This document shows, one piece after another, positions 1-8,970 of a DNA stretch of 64,000 nucleotides (its first letter is position 1; each line of letters starts with the position of its first letter). This DNA comes from RBG-16-66-20 sp036560705 (lineage in GTDB: Bacteria; Pseudomonadota; Gammaproteobacteria; Burkholderiales; SG8-39): NCBI GenBank assembly GCA_036560705.1, contig DATBQR010000121.1, positions 76,579 through 140,578 of the forward strand, written 5' to 3'. Made by a program: the position numbers and the translations under genes. The notes beneath the pieces were generated by a model. The model did no database searches, was not told the DNA's origin, and saw nothing but the letters and a program-made list of their open reading frames with translations.

Positions 1-516
1 CACCGGGATCGAGGGATTGCGGCGCCGCAACGTCGTCAGCACGTCGCGCAGTGCGGCAGCGGCGAGCGAGGTGACGATGCCGATCTGCCGGGGATGCTCC
101 GGGATCGGCCGCTTGGCATCCGCATCGAACAGGCCCTCCCGGCCGAGCTTGTCCTTGAGCTTGAGGAAGCGCTCGTAGAGCGGGCCGAGGCCGGCGCGGC
201 GCATCGCTTCGACGCTCAACTGGAAGCGCCCGCGCGGCTCGTACAGCGTCACCAGCGCCCGGACCTCGACTTGCAGGCCCTCGGCCGGCTCCCAGTCGAG
301 CGCAGCGGCGCGGCTCTTGAACATGACGCAATCGGCCTGCGCCGTCTGGTCCTTGATCGTGAAATACAGGTGCCCGGAGGCGGCCGGCCGCAGGTTCGAG
401 ATCTCGCCCGCCACCCACTGCAGGGGGAAGCGCCGTTCGAGCAGGTCGCGGGCGCTGCGAACCAGCTGGGAGACGCTGAGGACGGGCGCAGCGGCAGGAG
501 AAAAGTCAAGCTCCAT
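1..516 (-). CDS. xseA: Exodeoxyribonuclease VII large subunit, partial (N-terminal 172 codons)
   Basis: Reads on the minus strand from ATG at 514-516 and runs off the left edge without a stop, so only the N-terminal part is here. The visible residues carry the OB-fold nucleic-acid-binding region (VSQLVRSARDLLE, ASGHLYF, CVMFKSRAALL) and then the start of the catalytic domain (GIVTSLAAAALRDVLTTLRR), all strongly XseA-like. With XseB it forms exonuclease VII, which degrades single-stranded DNA to short oligonucleotides in the cytoplasm. The xseB partner is not adjacent but lies at 18927, in the ispA-dxs operon. It is divergent from exbB across a 323 bp gap. Confidence 0.93.
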   Translation of the reverse strand, partial: MELDFSPAAAPVLSVSQLVRSARDLLERRFPLQWVAGEISNLRPAASGHLYFTIKDQTAQADCVMFKSRAAALDWEPAEGLQVEVRALVTLYEPRGRFQLSVEAMRRAGLGPLYERFLKLKDKLGREGLFDADAKRPIPEHPRQIGIVTSLAAAALRDVLTTLRRRNPSIPV

Positions 517-567
517 GGCGCTGCCGAGACTACACTAATCCACACGCGCGCCGGCTTGTCTGGCGCT

Positions 568-588
568 TCCGCAAGGAATCCTTGCGGA
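568..588. repeat. Perfect inverted repeat (9 bp arms, AAT loop)
   Basis: TCCGCAAGG and CCTTGCGGA flank the triplet AAT. The arms pair perfectly and can be read as 10 bp arms around one base. It sits about 50 bp upstream of the xseA start, in the xseA/exbB intergenic region. No T-run follows on either strand, so a rho-independent terminator is unlikely. It could be a dyad operator or a 5'-UTR hairpin of xseA. The stretch from 590 to 660 is AT-rich but gives no promoter I can call. Confidence 0.5.
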
Positions 589-700
589 GCCCCATTCTTA
601 TACGTAACGCCATGTTTAAAATACGAAAAGAGCTGATGAAAATTTAATCGCAACCGTGTAGAACCGCATCGCTAGGCTGACGAGCCCCGCCGTTCAGGGA

Positions 701-735
701 TAATCCACAAACTTATCCACATCTTTTGTGGATAT
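701..735. promoter_or_regulatory. Cluster of DnaA-box-like sites
   Basis: TTATCCACA at 713-721 is a perfect match to the DnaA box consensus. TAATCCACA at 701-709 has one mismatch. TGTGGATAT at 727-735 is a reverse-strand box with one mismatch at the first position. Three sites in 35 bp lie upstream of exbB and downstream of an AT-rich stretch. This could be a DnaA-responsive promoter or a titration site. No dnaA, dnaN, gyrB or parAB is nearby, so it is not argued to be oriC. Confidence 0.5.
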
Positions 736-770
736 CGGGCGCTGGACGCCAAACGCAGCCGCGATCAAAG

Positions 771-799
771 TTGCTGCTGCGGTGCGGTTTGGCTAAAGT
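771..799 (+). promoter_or_regulatory. Candidate sigma-70 promoter for exbB
   Basis: TTGCTG at 771-776 and TAAAGT at 794-799 are separated by 17 bp. Matches to consensus are 3/6 and 4/6. The expected transcript start is near 806, giving a leader of roughly 35 nt that includes an AAAGGA ribosome-binding site before the GTG at 840. Prediction by eye only. Confidence 0.35.
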
Positions 800-839
800 G
801 CGCGCACGAAAATGTTTCTACGTTTCAAAGGATAGCGAC

Positions 840-1466
840 GTGTTTGCCATCATCCAGGCTGCAGGCTGGCCGATCTGGCCGCTACTGCTGACATCGATCA
901 TCGCAGTGGCGCTGATCATCGAGCGTTCCATTTCGCTGCGCGAGGCGAAGATCGTTCCGCCGACCTTGCTGGAACAGGTGACCTCGGTCTACGCGAGCCA
1001 GGGCGTGAACCCCGAGATCCTCGACAAGCTCGCCAAGGATTCGCCGCTCGGCGAGGTGCTGGCCGCGGGCCTGAGGAACGAGAAGAGCCCCCGCCACGTC
1101 ATGAAGGAGGCGATCGAGGAGGAGGGCCGCGCCACGGCGCACAACCTGGAGCGCTTCCTCACGACGCTCGGTACCATCGCCACCGCGGCGCCGCTGCTGG
1201 GCCTGTTCGGCACGGTGGTGGGCATGATCGAGATCTTCGGTTCGCAGGCGCCGGGCGGCACCAATCCGCAGCAGCTCGCCCACGGCATCTCGATTGCGCT
1301 CTACAACACCGCCTTCGGCATCGCCATCTCGATCCCCTCGCTGATCTTCTACCGTCACTTCAAGAACAAGGTCGACGGCTTCGTCGTGCAGATGGAGCAG
1401 GCGGCCTCGAAACTCATCGACATCGTGCACGGCGAGCGCGAGGGCTACCAGACCAGGCCTCAATGA
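840..1466 (+). CDS. exbB: ExbB/TolQ/MotA-family proton-channel protein
   Basis: A 208-residue inner-membrane protein of the MotA/TolQ/ExbB family, which with ExbD uses the proton gradient to energise TonB-type or envelope processes. Three hydrophobic segments are visible near residues 11-27, 109-133 and 150-171. The second contains the conserved ATAAPLLGLFGTVVGM stretch. The GTG at 840 is chosen because AAAGGA lies 7 nt upstream and the protein then starts like the family; the reading frame is open further upstream but that part is unlike ExbB. The stop overlaps the exbD start (ATGA). No tonB is in this operon; a TonB-like gene is at 44287. TolQ is a possible alternative name, but no tolA or tolB follows. 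Confidence 0.85.
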   Translation: MFAIIQAAGWPIWPLLLTSIIAVALIIERSISLREAKIVPPTLLEQVTSVYASQGVNPEILDKLAKDSPLGEVLAAGLRNEKSPRHVMKEAIEEEGRATAHNLERFLTTLGTIATAAPLLGLFGTVVGMIEIFGSQAPGGTNPQQLAHGISIALYNTAFGIAISIPSLIFYRHFKNKVDGFVVQMEQAASKLIDIVHGEREGYQTRPQ

Positions 1467-1879
1467 ATTTCCAGCGCGGCCGCTACAAGGAGCAGCCCGA
1501 GATCAACCTCGTGCCGCTGATCGACGTCATGATGGTGATCCTGATCTTCCTCATGATCAGCACCACGTATTCGAAGTACACCGAACTGCAGATCAACCTG
1601 CCCACGGCCGATGCCGAGAAGCAGATCGAGCGGCCGGGCGAAGTGAACGTGCTGGTGAATGCGAAGGGCCAGTACGTCATCAACAAGGTGCCGGTCGAGT
1701 TCGCCAGCATCGAGCAGCTCTCGGGCGAACTGCGGCGCGCCGGCGCCGGCCTGCGCGAGCCGGTCGTCATCATCAGCGCCGACGCCACCGCCACCCACCA
1801 ATCGGTGATCCGGGTGATGGAAGCCTCGCGCATCGCCGGCCTGTCGCAAATCACCTTCACCACGCAGTCCGCGAAGTAG
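1463..1879 (+). CDS. exbD: ExbD/TolR-family biopolymer transport protein
   Basis: A 138-residue protein with a short cytoplasmic N-terminus, one membrane helix (about residues 14-36) and a periplasmic domain, the layout of ExbD/TolR. The helix carries the family's proton-conducting aspartate, D21, in PLIDVMMVILIF. It works with ExbB as the stator-like motor in the inner membrane. It overlaps exbB by 4 nt and its TAG stop overlaps the lpxK GTG by one base, so translation of the whole block is probably coupled. The exbB-exbD-lpxK order is common in betaproteobacteria. Confidence 0.87.
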   Translation: MNFQRGRYKEQPEINLVPLIDVMMVILIFLMISTTYSKYTELQINLPTADAEKQIERPGEVNVLVNAKGQYVINKVPVEFASIEQLSGELRRAGAGLREPVVIISADATATHQSVIRVMEASRIAGLSQITFTTQSAK

Positions 1880-2847
1880 TGAGGCACTGGGCCCGCCGCG
1901 GCGCCATCGCCTGGCTGCTGTGGCCGGCGAGCCTGCTGTTCGGGGTTGTCGTCGTGGTTCGCCGTTTTCTCTACAAGATAAAAATTCTTGGCGCAACACA
2001 CCCTGGCATTCCCGTCATCGTCGTCGGCAACCTGACTGCCGGCGGCAGCGGCAAGACGCCGCTGGTGCTATGGATCGTGCAGCTCCTCAAGGAGCACCGG
2101 TGGCGTCCAGGCATCGTTTCGCGCGGCTACGGCGGTTCCGCCTCAGGTCCGCGCGAAGCGGGCATTGCTTCCGACCCGGCCGAGGTCGGCGACGAGCCGA
2201 TCCTGCTGGCGCGCCGCAGCGGCTGCCCGGTGTGGGTGGCGCCCGACCGCATGACGGCCTGCCGCCTGCTGCGCGACAAGCACCCGGAATGCGACGTGAT
2301 CGTGTCCGACGACGGCCTGCAGCACCATGCGCTGCGCAGAGACGTCGAAATCTGCGTGGTGGATGAGCGCGGCCTCGGCAACCGCTTTCTCCAGCCCGCA
2401 GGGCCCCTGCGCGAGCCGTTGTCCCGGCTGCGTTCGGTGGACGCGGTGGTGACGCACGGCGCGCCGGGCGTGGCCGGGTTTGCAATGAAGCTCGAGGGCG
2501 AAAGCCTGGTCCGCATCACGGACGCGCACGACGTGCGGCCGGCGAAATCCTTCGCCGGGCAGAAAGTGCACGCGGTGGCCGGCATCGGCGACCCGAAGCG
2601 CTTCTTCCTGCAGCTGGCGCGTTTCGGGCTGAAACCGGTCCCGCATCCGTTCCCCGATCACCATCCGTTCCGCGCCGGGGACCTCGATTTCGGCGACAGC
2701 GCCCCGGTCGTGATGACCGAGAAGGACGCGGTAAAATGCAAGCGCTTCGCTCAGGCGCACCACTGGGTGTTTCCGGTGAGTGCTTCGCTCGACCCCGCGT
2801 TCGGCCGCTGGCTGCTGGAGAAACTGGGTGGATCCAAAACTGCTTGA
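1879..2847 (+). CDS. lpxK: Tetraacyldisaccharide 4'-kinase
   Basis: LpxK phosphorylates the 4' position of the tetraacyldisaccharide 1-phosphate intermediate in lipid A synthesis at the inner membrane. The 322-residue product has an N-terminal hydrophobic segment (about 11-28), then the P-loop GNLTAGGSGKTP at residues 50-61, and the motif SDDGLQHHALRRD typical of LpxK. The start is GTG, overlapping the exbD stop by one base. Downstream, the next gene begins 20 nt before lpxK ends. Its position beside kdsB groups two lipopolysaccharide core steps. Confidence 0.95.
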   Translation: MRHWARRGAIAWLLWPASLLFGVVVVVRRFLYKIKILGATHPGIPVIVVGNLTAGGSGKTPLVLWIVQLLKEHRWRPGIVSRGYGGSASGPREAGIASDPAEVGDEPILLARRSGCPVWVAPDRMTACRLLRDKHPECDVIVSDDGLQHHALRRDVEICVVDERGLGNRFLQPAGPLREPLSRLRSVDAVVTHGAPGVAGFAMKLEGESLVRITDAHDVRPAKSFAGQKVHAVAGIGDPKRFFLQLARFGLKPVPHPFPDHHPFRAGDLDFGDSAPVVMTEKDAVKCKRFAQAHHWVFPVSASLDPAFGRWLLEKLGGSKTA

Positions 2848-3010
2848 AATCCTGGTTTGTCCGATCTGCAAGGGCCCGCTAGTGCACCGCCGGGAGGCTG
2901 CTGAGCTCGTCTGCAAGGCCGACCGCCTGGGATTCCCGGTGAAGGACGGCATTCCGGTGATGCTCGAGGAAGACGCGCGCAAGCTGCCGCCCGAAGAGGA
3001 AGTGGCCTGA
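2828..3010 (+). CDS. Trm112-family small zinc-ribbon-like protein (UPF0434/YcaR)
   Basis: A 60-residue protein beginning VDPKLLEILVCPICKGPL, the usual start of the YcaR/UPF0434 family. CPIC supplies the first cysteine pair; a single further cysteine (LVCKADR) follows, so a full four-cysteine zinc site is not evident. Trm112 proteins activate methyltransferases in eukaryotes and archaea; the bacterial role is unsettled. GTG at 2828 gives the normal family length, and the gene overlaps the end of lpxK by 20 nt. The same lpxK-ycaR-kdsB order is found in E. coli. Confidence 0.88.
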   Translation: MDPKLLEILVCPICKGPLVHRREAAELVCKADRLGFPVKDGIPVMLEEDARKLPPEEEVA

Positions 3011-3741
3011 GCTTTCATGTAATTATCCCGGCGCGCTACGCGTCGACGCGATTTCCCGGCAAGCCGCTCGCGGACCTGGGCGGCAAGCCCATGGTGGTTC
3101 ACGTCTGCGAGCGCGCTGCGGCGAGCGGTGCCGCTACGGTGGCGGTCGCCACCGACGACGAGCGCATCTTCAAGGCCGTGGAGCGGGCCGGCCACCGCGC
3201 GCTGATGACGCGCGCCGCGCATCCTTCCGGCACCGACCGTATCGCCGAAGCCGCCGTCGCGCTCGGCCTCACCGCGCAGGACACCGTGGTCAACGTCCAG
3301 GGCGACGAGCCGCTCGTCGAACCGGTGCTCATCAAGGACGTCGCCGCGATGCTGGAGCGCAATCGCGAAGCAAGCATGTCCACCGCCTGCCACCCGATCC
3401 ATGACACAGCCTCGCTCGAAAATCCGAACGTGGTGAAGGTGGTGCTGGACGCGGCGGGTTACGCGCTCTATTTCTCCAGATCGCGCATTCCGTTTCCCAG
3501 GCAAACGGGCGGAATCTGTTACCGGCATGCCGGAATCTATGGCTACCGAAACGAATTCCTGCAGCGTTTTGCGGGACTCTCCACGTCTCCAATCGAAGAA
3601 ACGGAAGCCCTCGAACAGTTGCGGGCGCTCTGGCACGGCTACCGCATTGCGGTCGCCATCAGCGCGGCGGCGATCCCGCCGGGAGTCGATACCCCGCAGG
3701 ATCTCGAAGCCGTGCGTAAAATGCTGGCCCAGGGGGAATAA
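3007..3741 (+). CDS. kdsB: 3-deoxy-manno-octulosonate cytidylyltransferase, apparent CTG start
   Basis: KdsB activates Kdo with CTP to CMP-Kdo for lipopolysaccharide core synthesis in the cytoplasm. The N-terminal nucleotide-binding motif IPARYASTRFPGKPL and NVQGDEPLV are clear, and the C-terminus (GVDTPQDLEAVRKM) is canonical. The only ATG in the early region, 3091, would delete that motif. In frame upstream there is no ATG, GTG or TTG before the previous stop region. CTG at 3007 gives a start aligned with the usual MSFxVIIPARYAS and lies 6 nt after GAGGA, overlapping the upstream stop as CTGA. The 244-residue length matches E. coli KdsB (248). Confidence 0.9.
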   Translation: MSFHVIIPARYASTRFPGKPLADLGGKPMVVHVCERAAASGAATVAVATDDERIFKAVERAGHRALMTRAAHPSGTDRIAEAAVALGLTAQDTVVNVQGDEPLVEPVLIKDVAAMLERNREASMSTACHPIHDTASLENPNVVKVVLDAAGYALYFSRSRIPFPRQTGGICYRHAGIYGYRNEFLQRFAGLSTSPIEETEALEQLRALWHGYRIAVAISAAAIPPGVDTPQDLEAVRKMLAQGE

Positions 3742-3745
3742 CAAG

Positions 3746-4399
3746 ATGCGCTTGATACTGCTTGGCCCGCCAGGCGCCGGCAAGGGCACCCAGGCTGTTT
3801 TCATCAAGGAAAAATTTGCGATCCCGCAGATTTCCACCGGGGACATGCTGCGGGCCGCGGTCAAGGCGGGGACGCCGCTCGGTCTCGCGGCCAAGAGGGT
3901 GATGGACTCCGGCGCGCTGGTCTCGGACGACATCATCATCGGCCTGGTCAAGGAGCGGCTGAAGGAGCCGGACTGCGCCAAGGGGTACCTGTTCGACGGG
4001 TTTCCGCGCACCATCCCGCAGGCCGACGCGATGAAGGCCGCGGGAGTCGCCCTCGACTACGTGCTCGAGATCGACGTGCCGTCCGAGGAAATCGTCCTGC
4101 GCATGAGCGGACGCCGCGTGCACAACGCCTCGGGCCGCACGTATCACGTCAAATTCAATCCGCCGAAAGCGGCGGGCCGCGACGATGCGACCGGCGAGCC
4201 GCTGATCCAGCGCGACGACGACAAGGAAGAGACGGTGAAGAAGCGCCTCGATGTCTACGCGGCGCAGACGCGGCCGCTCGTGGACTACTACAAGCAGTGG
4301 GCGGCCTCCGGCGACGCCCGCGCGCCGCAGTACCGCCGGATCTCCGGCCTGGGCTCGGTCGACGAGATCAAGGCGCGGGCGTTTTCCGCCCTGAAGTAG
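3746..4399 (+). CDS. adk: Adenylate kinase
   Basis: Interconverts ATP + AMP and 2 ADP in the cytoplasm. The 217-residue protein begins MRLILLGPPGAGKGTQ, with the P-loop at residues 7-15. It continues with the AMP-binding STGDMLRAAV and the DGFPRT motif. The LID is the long form but has no zinc cysteines (GRRVHNASGRTYHVKFNPP), as in most proteobacteria. ATG 3746 is preceded by AGGGGGA and follows the kdsB stop by 4 nt. It is the last gene of the exbB-adk run before a promoter and hppA. Confidence 0.97.
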   Translation: MRLILLGPPGAGKGTQAVFIKEKFAIPQISTGDMLRAAVKAGTPLGLAAKRVMDSGALVSDDIIIGLVKERLKEPDCAKGYLFDGFPRTIPQADAMKAAGVALDYVLEIDVPSEEIVLRMSGRRVHNASGRTYHVKFNPPKAAGRDDATGEPLIQRDDDKEETVKKRLDVYAAQTRPLVDYYKQWAASGDARAPQYRRISGLGSVDEIKARAFSALK

Positions 4400-4430
4400 T
4401 ACCCCGGCGATGCGGAAGCTGATGATTTTC

Positions 4431-4439
4431 TGCTAGAAT
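4431..4439 (+). promoter_or_regulatory. Extended -10 promoter upstream of hppA
   Basis: TGCTAGAAT reads as an extended -10 element (TGn + TAGAAT). No good -35 is seen 16-18 bp upstream. The surrounding 14-mer TGCTAGAATTCGCG (4431-4444) recurs exactly on the minus strand upstream of rpsT. The hppA leader would be about 55 nt and ends in the strong ribosome-binding site GAGGGGA at 4487-4493. Confidence 0.45.
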
Positions 4440-4500
4440 TCGCGGCTTTCCTGCGAGCCCCAAGCCCGCAATATTTTTTTAGCAAAGAGGGGAACAAGCA

Positions 4501-6567
<2,067 letters not shown>

Positions 6568-6574
6568 CGCGGGG

Positions 6575-7045
6575 CTAGCCGAGCGCCGCGAGGATCTCCT
6601 CGACGCAGCGCTCGGGCGGCTGGCCGATGTCGACGCCGATTGCGCCGGCGGGCGGCTCCAGCGCGGCGAACTGGCTCTCCAGCAGCGACGCCGGCATGTA
6701 GCGGTGCCGGCGCTGCTTGAGCCTCGCGCGGATCAGCTCGATGCTGCCGCGCAGATGCGCGAAGCGGCAATCGGCGAGTCCGCGGGCCAGGACCTTTCTG
6801 TAGGACTCCTTCAGCGCGGAGCAGGCGAGCACCGCCTTTTTCTCCCGCTGCAGCTTCACATTCAGATTTTCCAGCCACGGCCAACGGTCCTCGTCGGTCA
6901 GCGGCGTGCCGGCGGCCATTTTTTCGACATTTGCCGCGGGATGGAACTGGTCGGCATCCAGGAAACGGCAGTTCAGGCGGGCAGCTAGCAATTCGCCAAT
7001 GGTGGTTTTGCCGGCGCCGGAGACGCCCATCACCACCACGATCAT
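6575..7045 (-). CDS. gntK: Gluconokinase
   Basis: Phosphorylates D-gluconate to 6-phosphogluconate. The 156-residue protein has the P-loop GVSGAGKT near residues 7-14, followed by FLDADQFHPAANVEKMAAGTPLTDEDR in pieces typical of GntK, and CSALKESYR. ATG 7045 is chosen because it overlaps the upstream gnd stop as ATGA; the open frame continues upstream but lies inside gnd and is unlike GntK. The neighbour uses its product as substrate, so the pair makes a gluconate-to-ribulose-5-phosphate route. No gluconate permease is adjacent. Confidence 0.93.
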   Translation of the reverse strand: MIVVVMGVSGAGKTTIGELLAARLNCRFLDADQFHPAANVEKMAAGTPLTDEDRWPWLENLNVKLQREKKAVLACSALKESYRKVLARGLADCRFAHLRGSIELIRARLKQRRHRYMPASLLESQFAALEPPAGAIGVDIGQPPERCVEEILAALG

Positions 7046-7953
7046 GCGCTGCTTTTTACCGCATGCCCACCGAACTTTGCGCGCATCATCGCCAGCAGCT
7101 TCCTCGAATAGTCGGATTTGCCCTGGCTGGAGAATCTCGCCATCAACGCCAGGGTGATCACCGGCGTGGGCACGCCGAGCTCCACCGATTCGAGCGCGGT
7201 CCAGCGGCCTTCGCCGGAGTCGGCCACCACCGGGGCGACGGCCTGCAGGTCCTCGTCCTTGGCGAGGATCTCGGCGCACAGGTCGAGCAGCCAGCCGCGC
7301 ACCACGCTGCCGTGGCGCCAGGTCTCAGCGAGCCGGCCGAGGTCGAATTCGAACTCCTTGCGCGCCGCCAGCAGCGCGAAGCCTTCGCCCAGCGCCTGCA
7401 TCATTCCGTACTCGATGCCGTTGTGCACCATCTTGGCGAAGTGGCCGGCGCCGCTCGGCCCGCAATGCAGCCAGCCGGTGTCGGTCGCCGGGGCGAGGAT
7501 GCGTGCGAAAGGTTCGAAGATTTCGATCGATTTCGGCGACCCCCCCAGCATCAGGCAGTAGCCGTTGGCGAGGCCGTGCACGCCGCCCGAGACGCCGGCA
7601 TCGATGTAGCGCAGCCCGCGCTGCGACAGTTCGAGCGCGCGCGCCATGCTGTCCTTGTAGAACGCGTTGCCGCCGTCCACGATCGTGTCGCCCGCCGACA
7701 GCAGCGGCAGGAGTTCGGCGAGGGTGTCCTCGGTCGCCGCGCCGGCAGGCAGCATCACCAGGATGACGCGTTCGCCGGCGAGCCGCGCCGCGACCGCGGC
7801 CAGGCCTTCGACGCATTCGACGTTTGCCTCGGGCCCCAGCGCGTCGCGCGCCGCCTTGCTGCTGTCGTAGGCGACGACCTGCGCCCCGCCGCGCGCCAGC
7901 CGCCGCGCCATGTTGGCGCCCATCCTGCCCAGGCCGACGATGCCGATTTCCAT
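7042..7953 (-). CDS. gnd: 6-phosphogluconate dehydrogenase, decarboxylating, short form
   Basis: Oxidatively decarboxylates 6-phosphogluconate to ribulose 5-phosphate. The 303-residue size is that of the short GndA/YqeC class rather than the roughly 470-residue E. coli Gnd; this class is often NAD-preferring. Visible are the Rossmann motif GIVGLGRMGANMA at the N-terminus, the substrate motif DAGVSGGVHGLANGYCLM and catalytic-lysine region GAGHFAKMVHNGIEYGMM. ATG 7953 has GGAGG 5 nt upstream and is preferred over the longer frame to 7974. It is followed by gntK with a 4 nt overlap. Confidence 0.93.
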   Translation of the reverse strand: MEIGIVGLGRMGANMARRLARGGAQVVAYDSSKAARDALGPEANVECVEGLAAVAARLAGERVILVMLPAGAATEDTLAELLPLLSAGDTIVDGGNAFYKDSMARALELSQRGLRYIDAGVSGGVHGLANGYCLMLGGSPKSIEIFEPFARILAPATDTGWLHCGPSGAGHFAKMVHNGIEYGMMQALGEGFALLAARKEFEFDLGRLAETWRHGSVVRGWLLDLCAEILAKDEDLQAVAPVVADSGEGRWTALESVELGVPTPVITLALMARFSSQGKSDYSRKLLAMMRAKFGGHAVKSSA

Positions 7954-7976
7954 GGTGCCTCCGTGTCGGCTCATTC

Positions 7977-7982
7977 TATAAT
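7977..7982 (+). promoter_or_regulatory. -10 element for the Bug receptor pair
   Basis: TATAAT at 7977-7982, 25 bp before the ATG at 8008, with a GGAGGAG ribosome-binding site between. No convincing -35 hexamer is seen. It lies in the short gap between divergent gnd and the first Bug gene. Confidence 0.4.
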
Positions 7983-8007
7983 TGCCGCGGAGACGGAGGA
8001 GACCGCA

Positions 8008-8970
8008 ATGAAACGATTGCTCGCGCGTGTTGCCGCATCGGCCGCCCTATTGCTGTTCGCGGTCCCTGCGCTGGCGCAATACCCGAACAAGCCCGTCCGC
8101 GTCGTGGTGCCGTTCCCTGCCGGGTCGGCGACCGACACGATCACGCGCATCCTCGGGCAATCGGTATCCGCAGCCATCGGGCAGCCGATGCTCGTCGACA
8201 ACAAGGTCGGCGCCGACGGCGCCATCGCGGGGGCCGAAGTCGCGAAAGCCGCGCCGGACGGCTACACGCTGCTGATGGCGACCAACAGCCCGATGGCGGT
8301 GGTGCCGGCGATGAAGAAGGTTGCGCCCTACGACCCGGTCGCCGATTTCACGCCGATCACCGATATCGGCCGGTATACGTTTTTCCTTTATGTAAACGCC
8401 GAGTTGCCGATCAGGTCCTTCCGGGAGCTGGTCGCCTACGCGAAGGCGAATCCCGGCAAGCTCAATTACGCCACCGGCAACACCACCGGCATCGTGTCTT
8501 TCGCGCAGATGAATTCGCTCGCCGGCATCGACATGACGCACGTGCCGTACAAGGGCGAGCCGCAGGGCATAGGCGATCTCGTCGGCGGGCGCGTGCAGCT
8601 GATGTGGGCCACGCCGACCACCGGCCTCGCGCACGTCAAGGACGGCAAGCTGCGCGCCGTCGCCACCAACCTGAAGACGCACTCCAGCCTGCTGCCGGAA
8701 GTGCCGACGATGGCCGAGGTCGGCGTTCCGCAGTATTCGGTGGTGTCGTGGGCGGCGTTGTACGGGCCGGCGAAGATGCCGCGCGAAATCGTGACGCGGC
8801 TGAACAAGGAGTTCGCCGACGCGATGAAGCGGCCGGACGTCATCGCCGCGATGGAAAAGCAGGCGTTCCAGATGAATCCGACCTCCTCCGAGGAGCTGGG
8901 CGCGTTCACCAAATCGCAGATGGAGGCCTACCGCACGATCCTGCGCGCGGCCGGGGTGCAGCCCGAATGA
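8008..8970 (+). CDS. Bug/TctC-family periplasmic solute-binding protein 1
   Basis: A 320-residue periplasmic receptor of the tripartite tricarboxylate transporter (Bug) family. It has a signal peptide ending ALA, then the family start QYPNKPVRVVVPFPAGSATD, which carries the ligand-contacting loop. PGKLNYATGNTTG and PYKGEPQGIGDLVGGRVQ are typical inner motifs. No TctA/TctB membrane genes are nearby, as is usual for the many orphan Bug genes of Burkholderiales, so the ligand cannot be named and a sensory role is possible. ATG 8008 has GGAGGAG upstream. It overlaps the second Bug gene by 4 nt. Confidence 0.9.
   Translation: MKRLLARVAASAALLLFAVPALAQYPNKPVRVVVPFPAGSATDTITRILGQSVSAAIGQPMLVDNKVGADGAIAGAEVAKAAPDGYTLLMATNSPMAVVPAMKKVAPYDPVADFTPITDIGRYTFFLYVNAELPIRSFRELVAYAKANPGKLNYATGNTTGIVSFAQMNSLAGIDMTHVPYKGEPQGIGDLVGGRVQLMWATPTTGLAHVKDGKLRAVATNLKTHSSLLPEVPTMAEVGVPQYSVVSWAALYGPAKMPREIVTRLNKEFADAMKRPDVIAAMEKQAFQMNPTSSEELGAFTKSQMEAYRTILRAAGVQPE

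Noticed and set aside
596..735. Possible chromosomal origin (AT-rich stretch plus DnaA boxes)
   Set aside because: Only three boxes, and none of the usual neighbours (dnaA, dnaN, gyrB, rpmH, parAB). Kept as a DnaA-box cluster, not as oriC.
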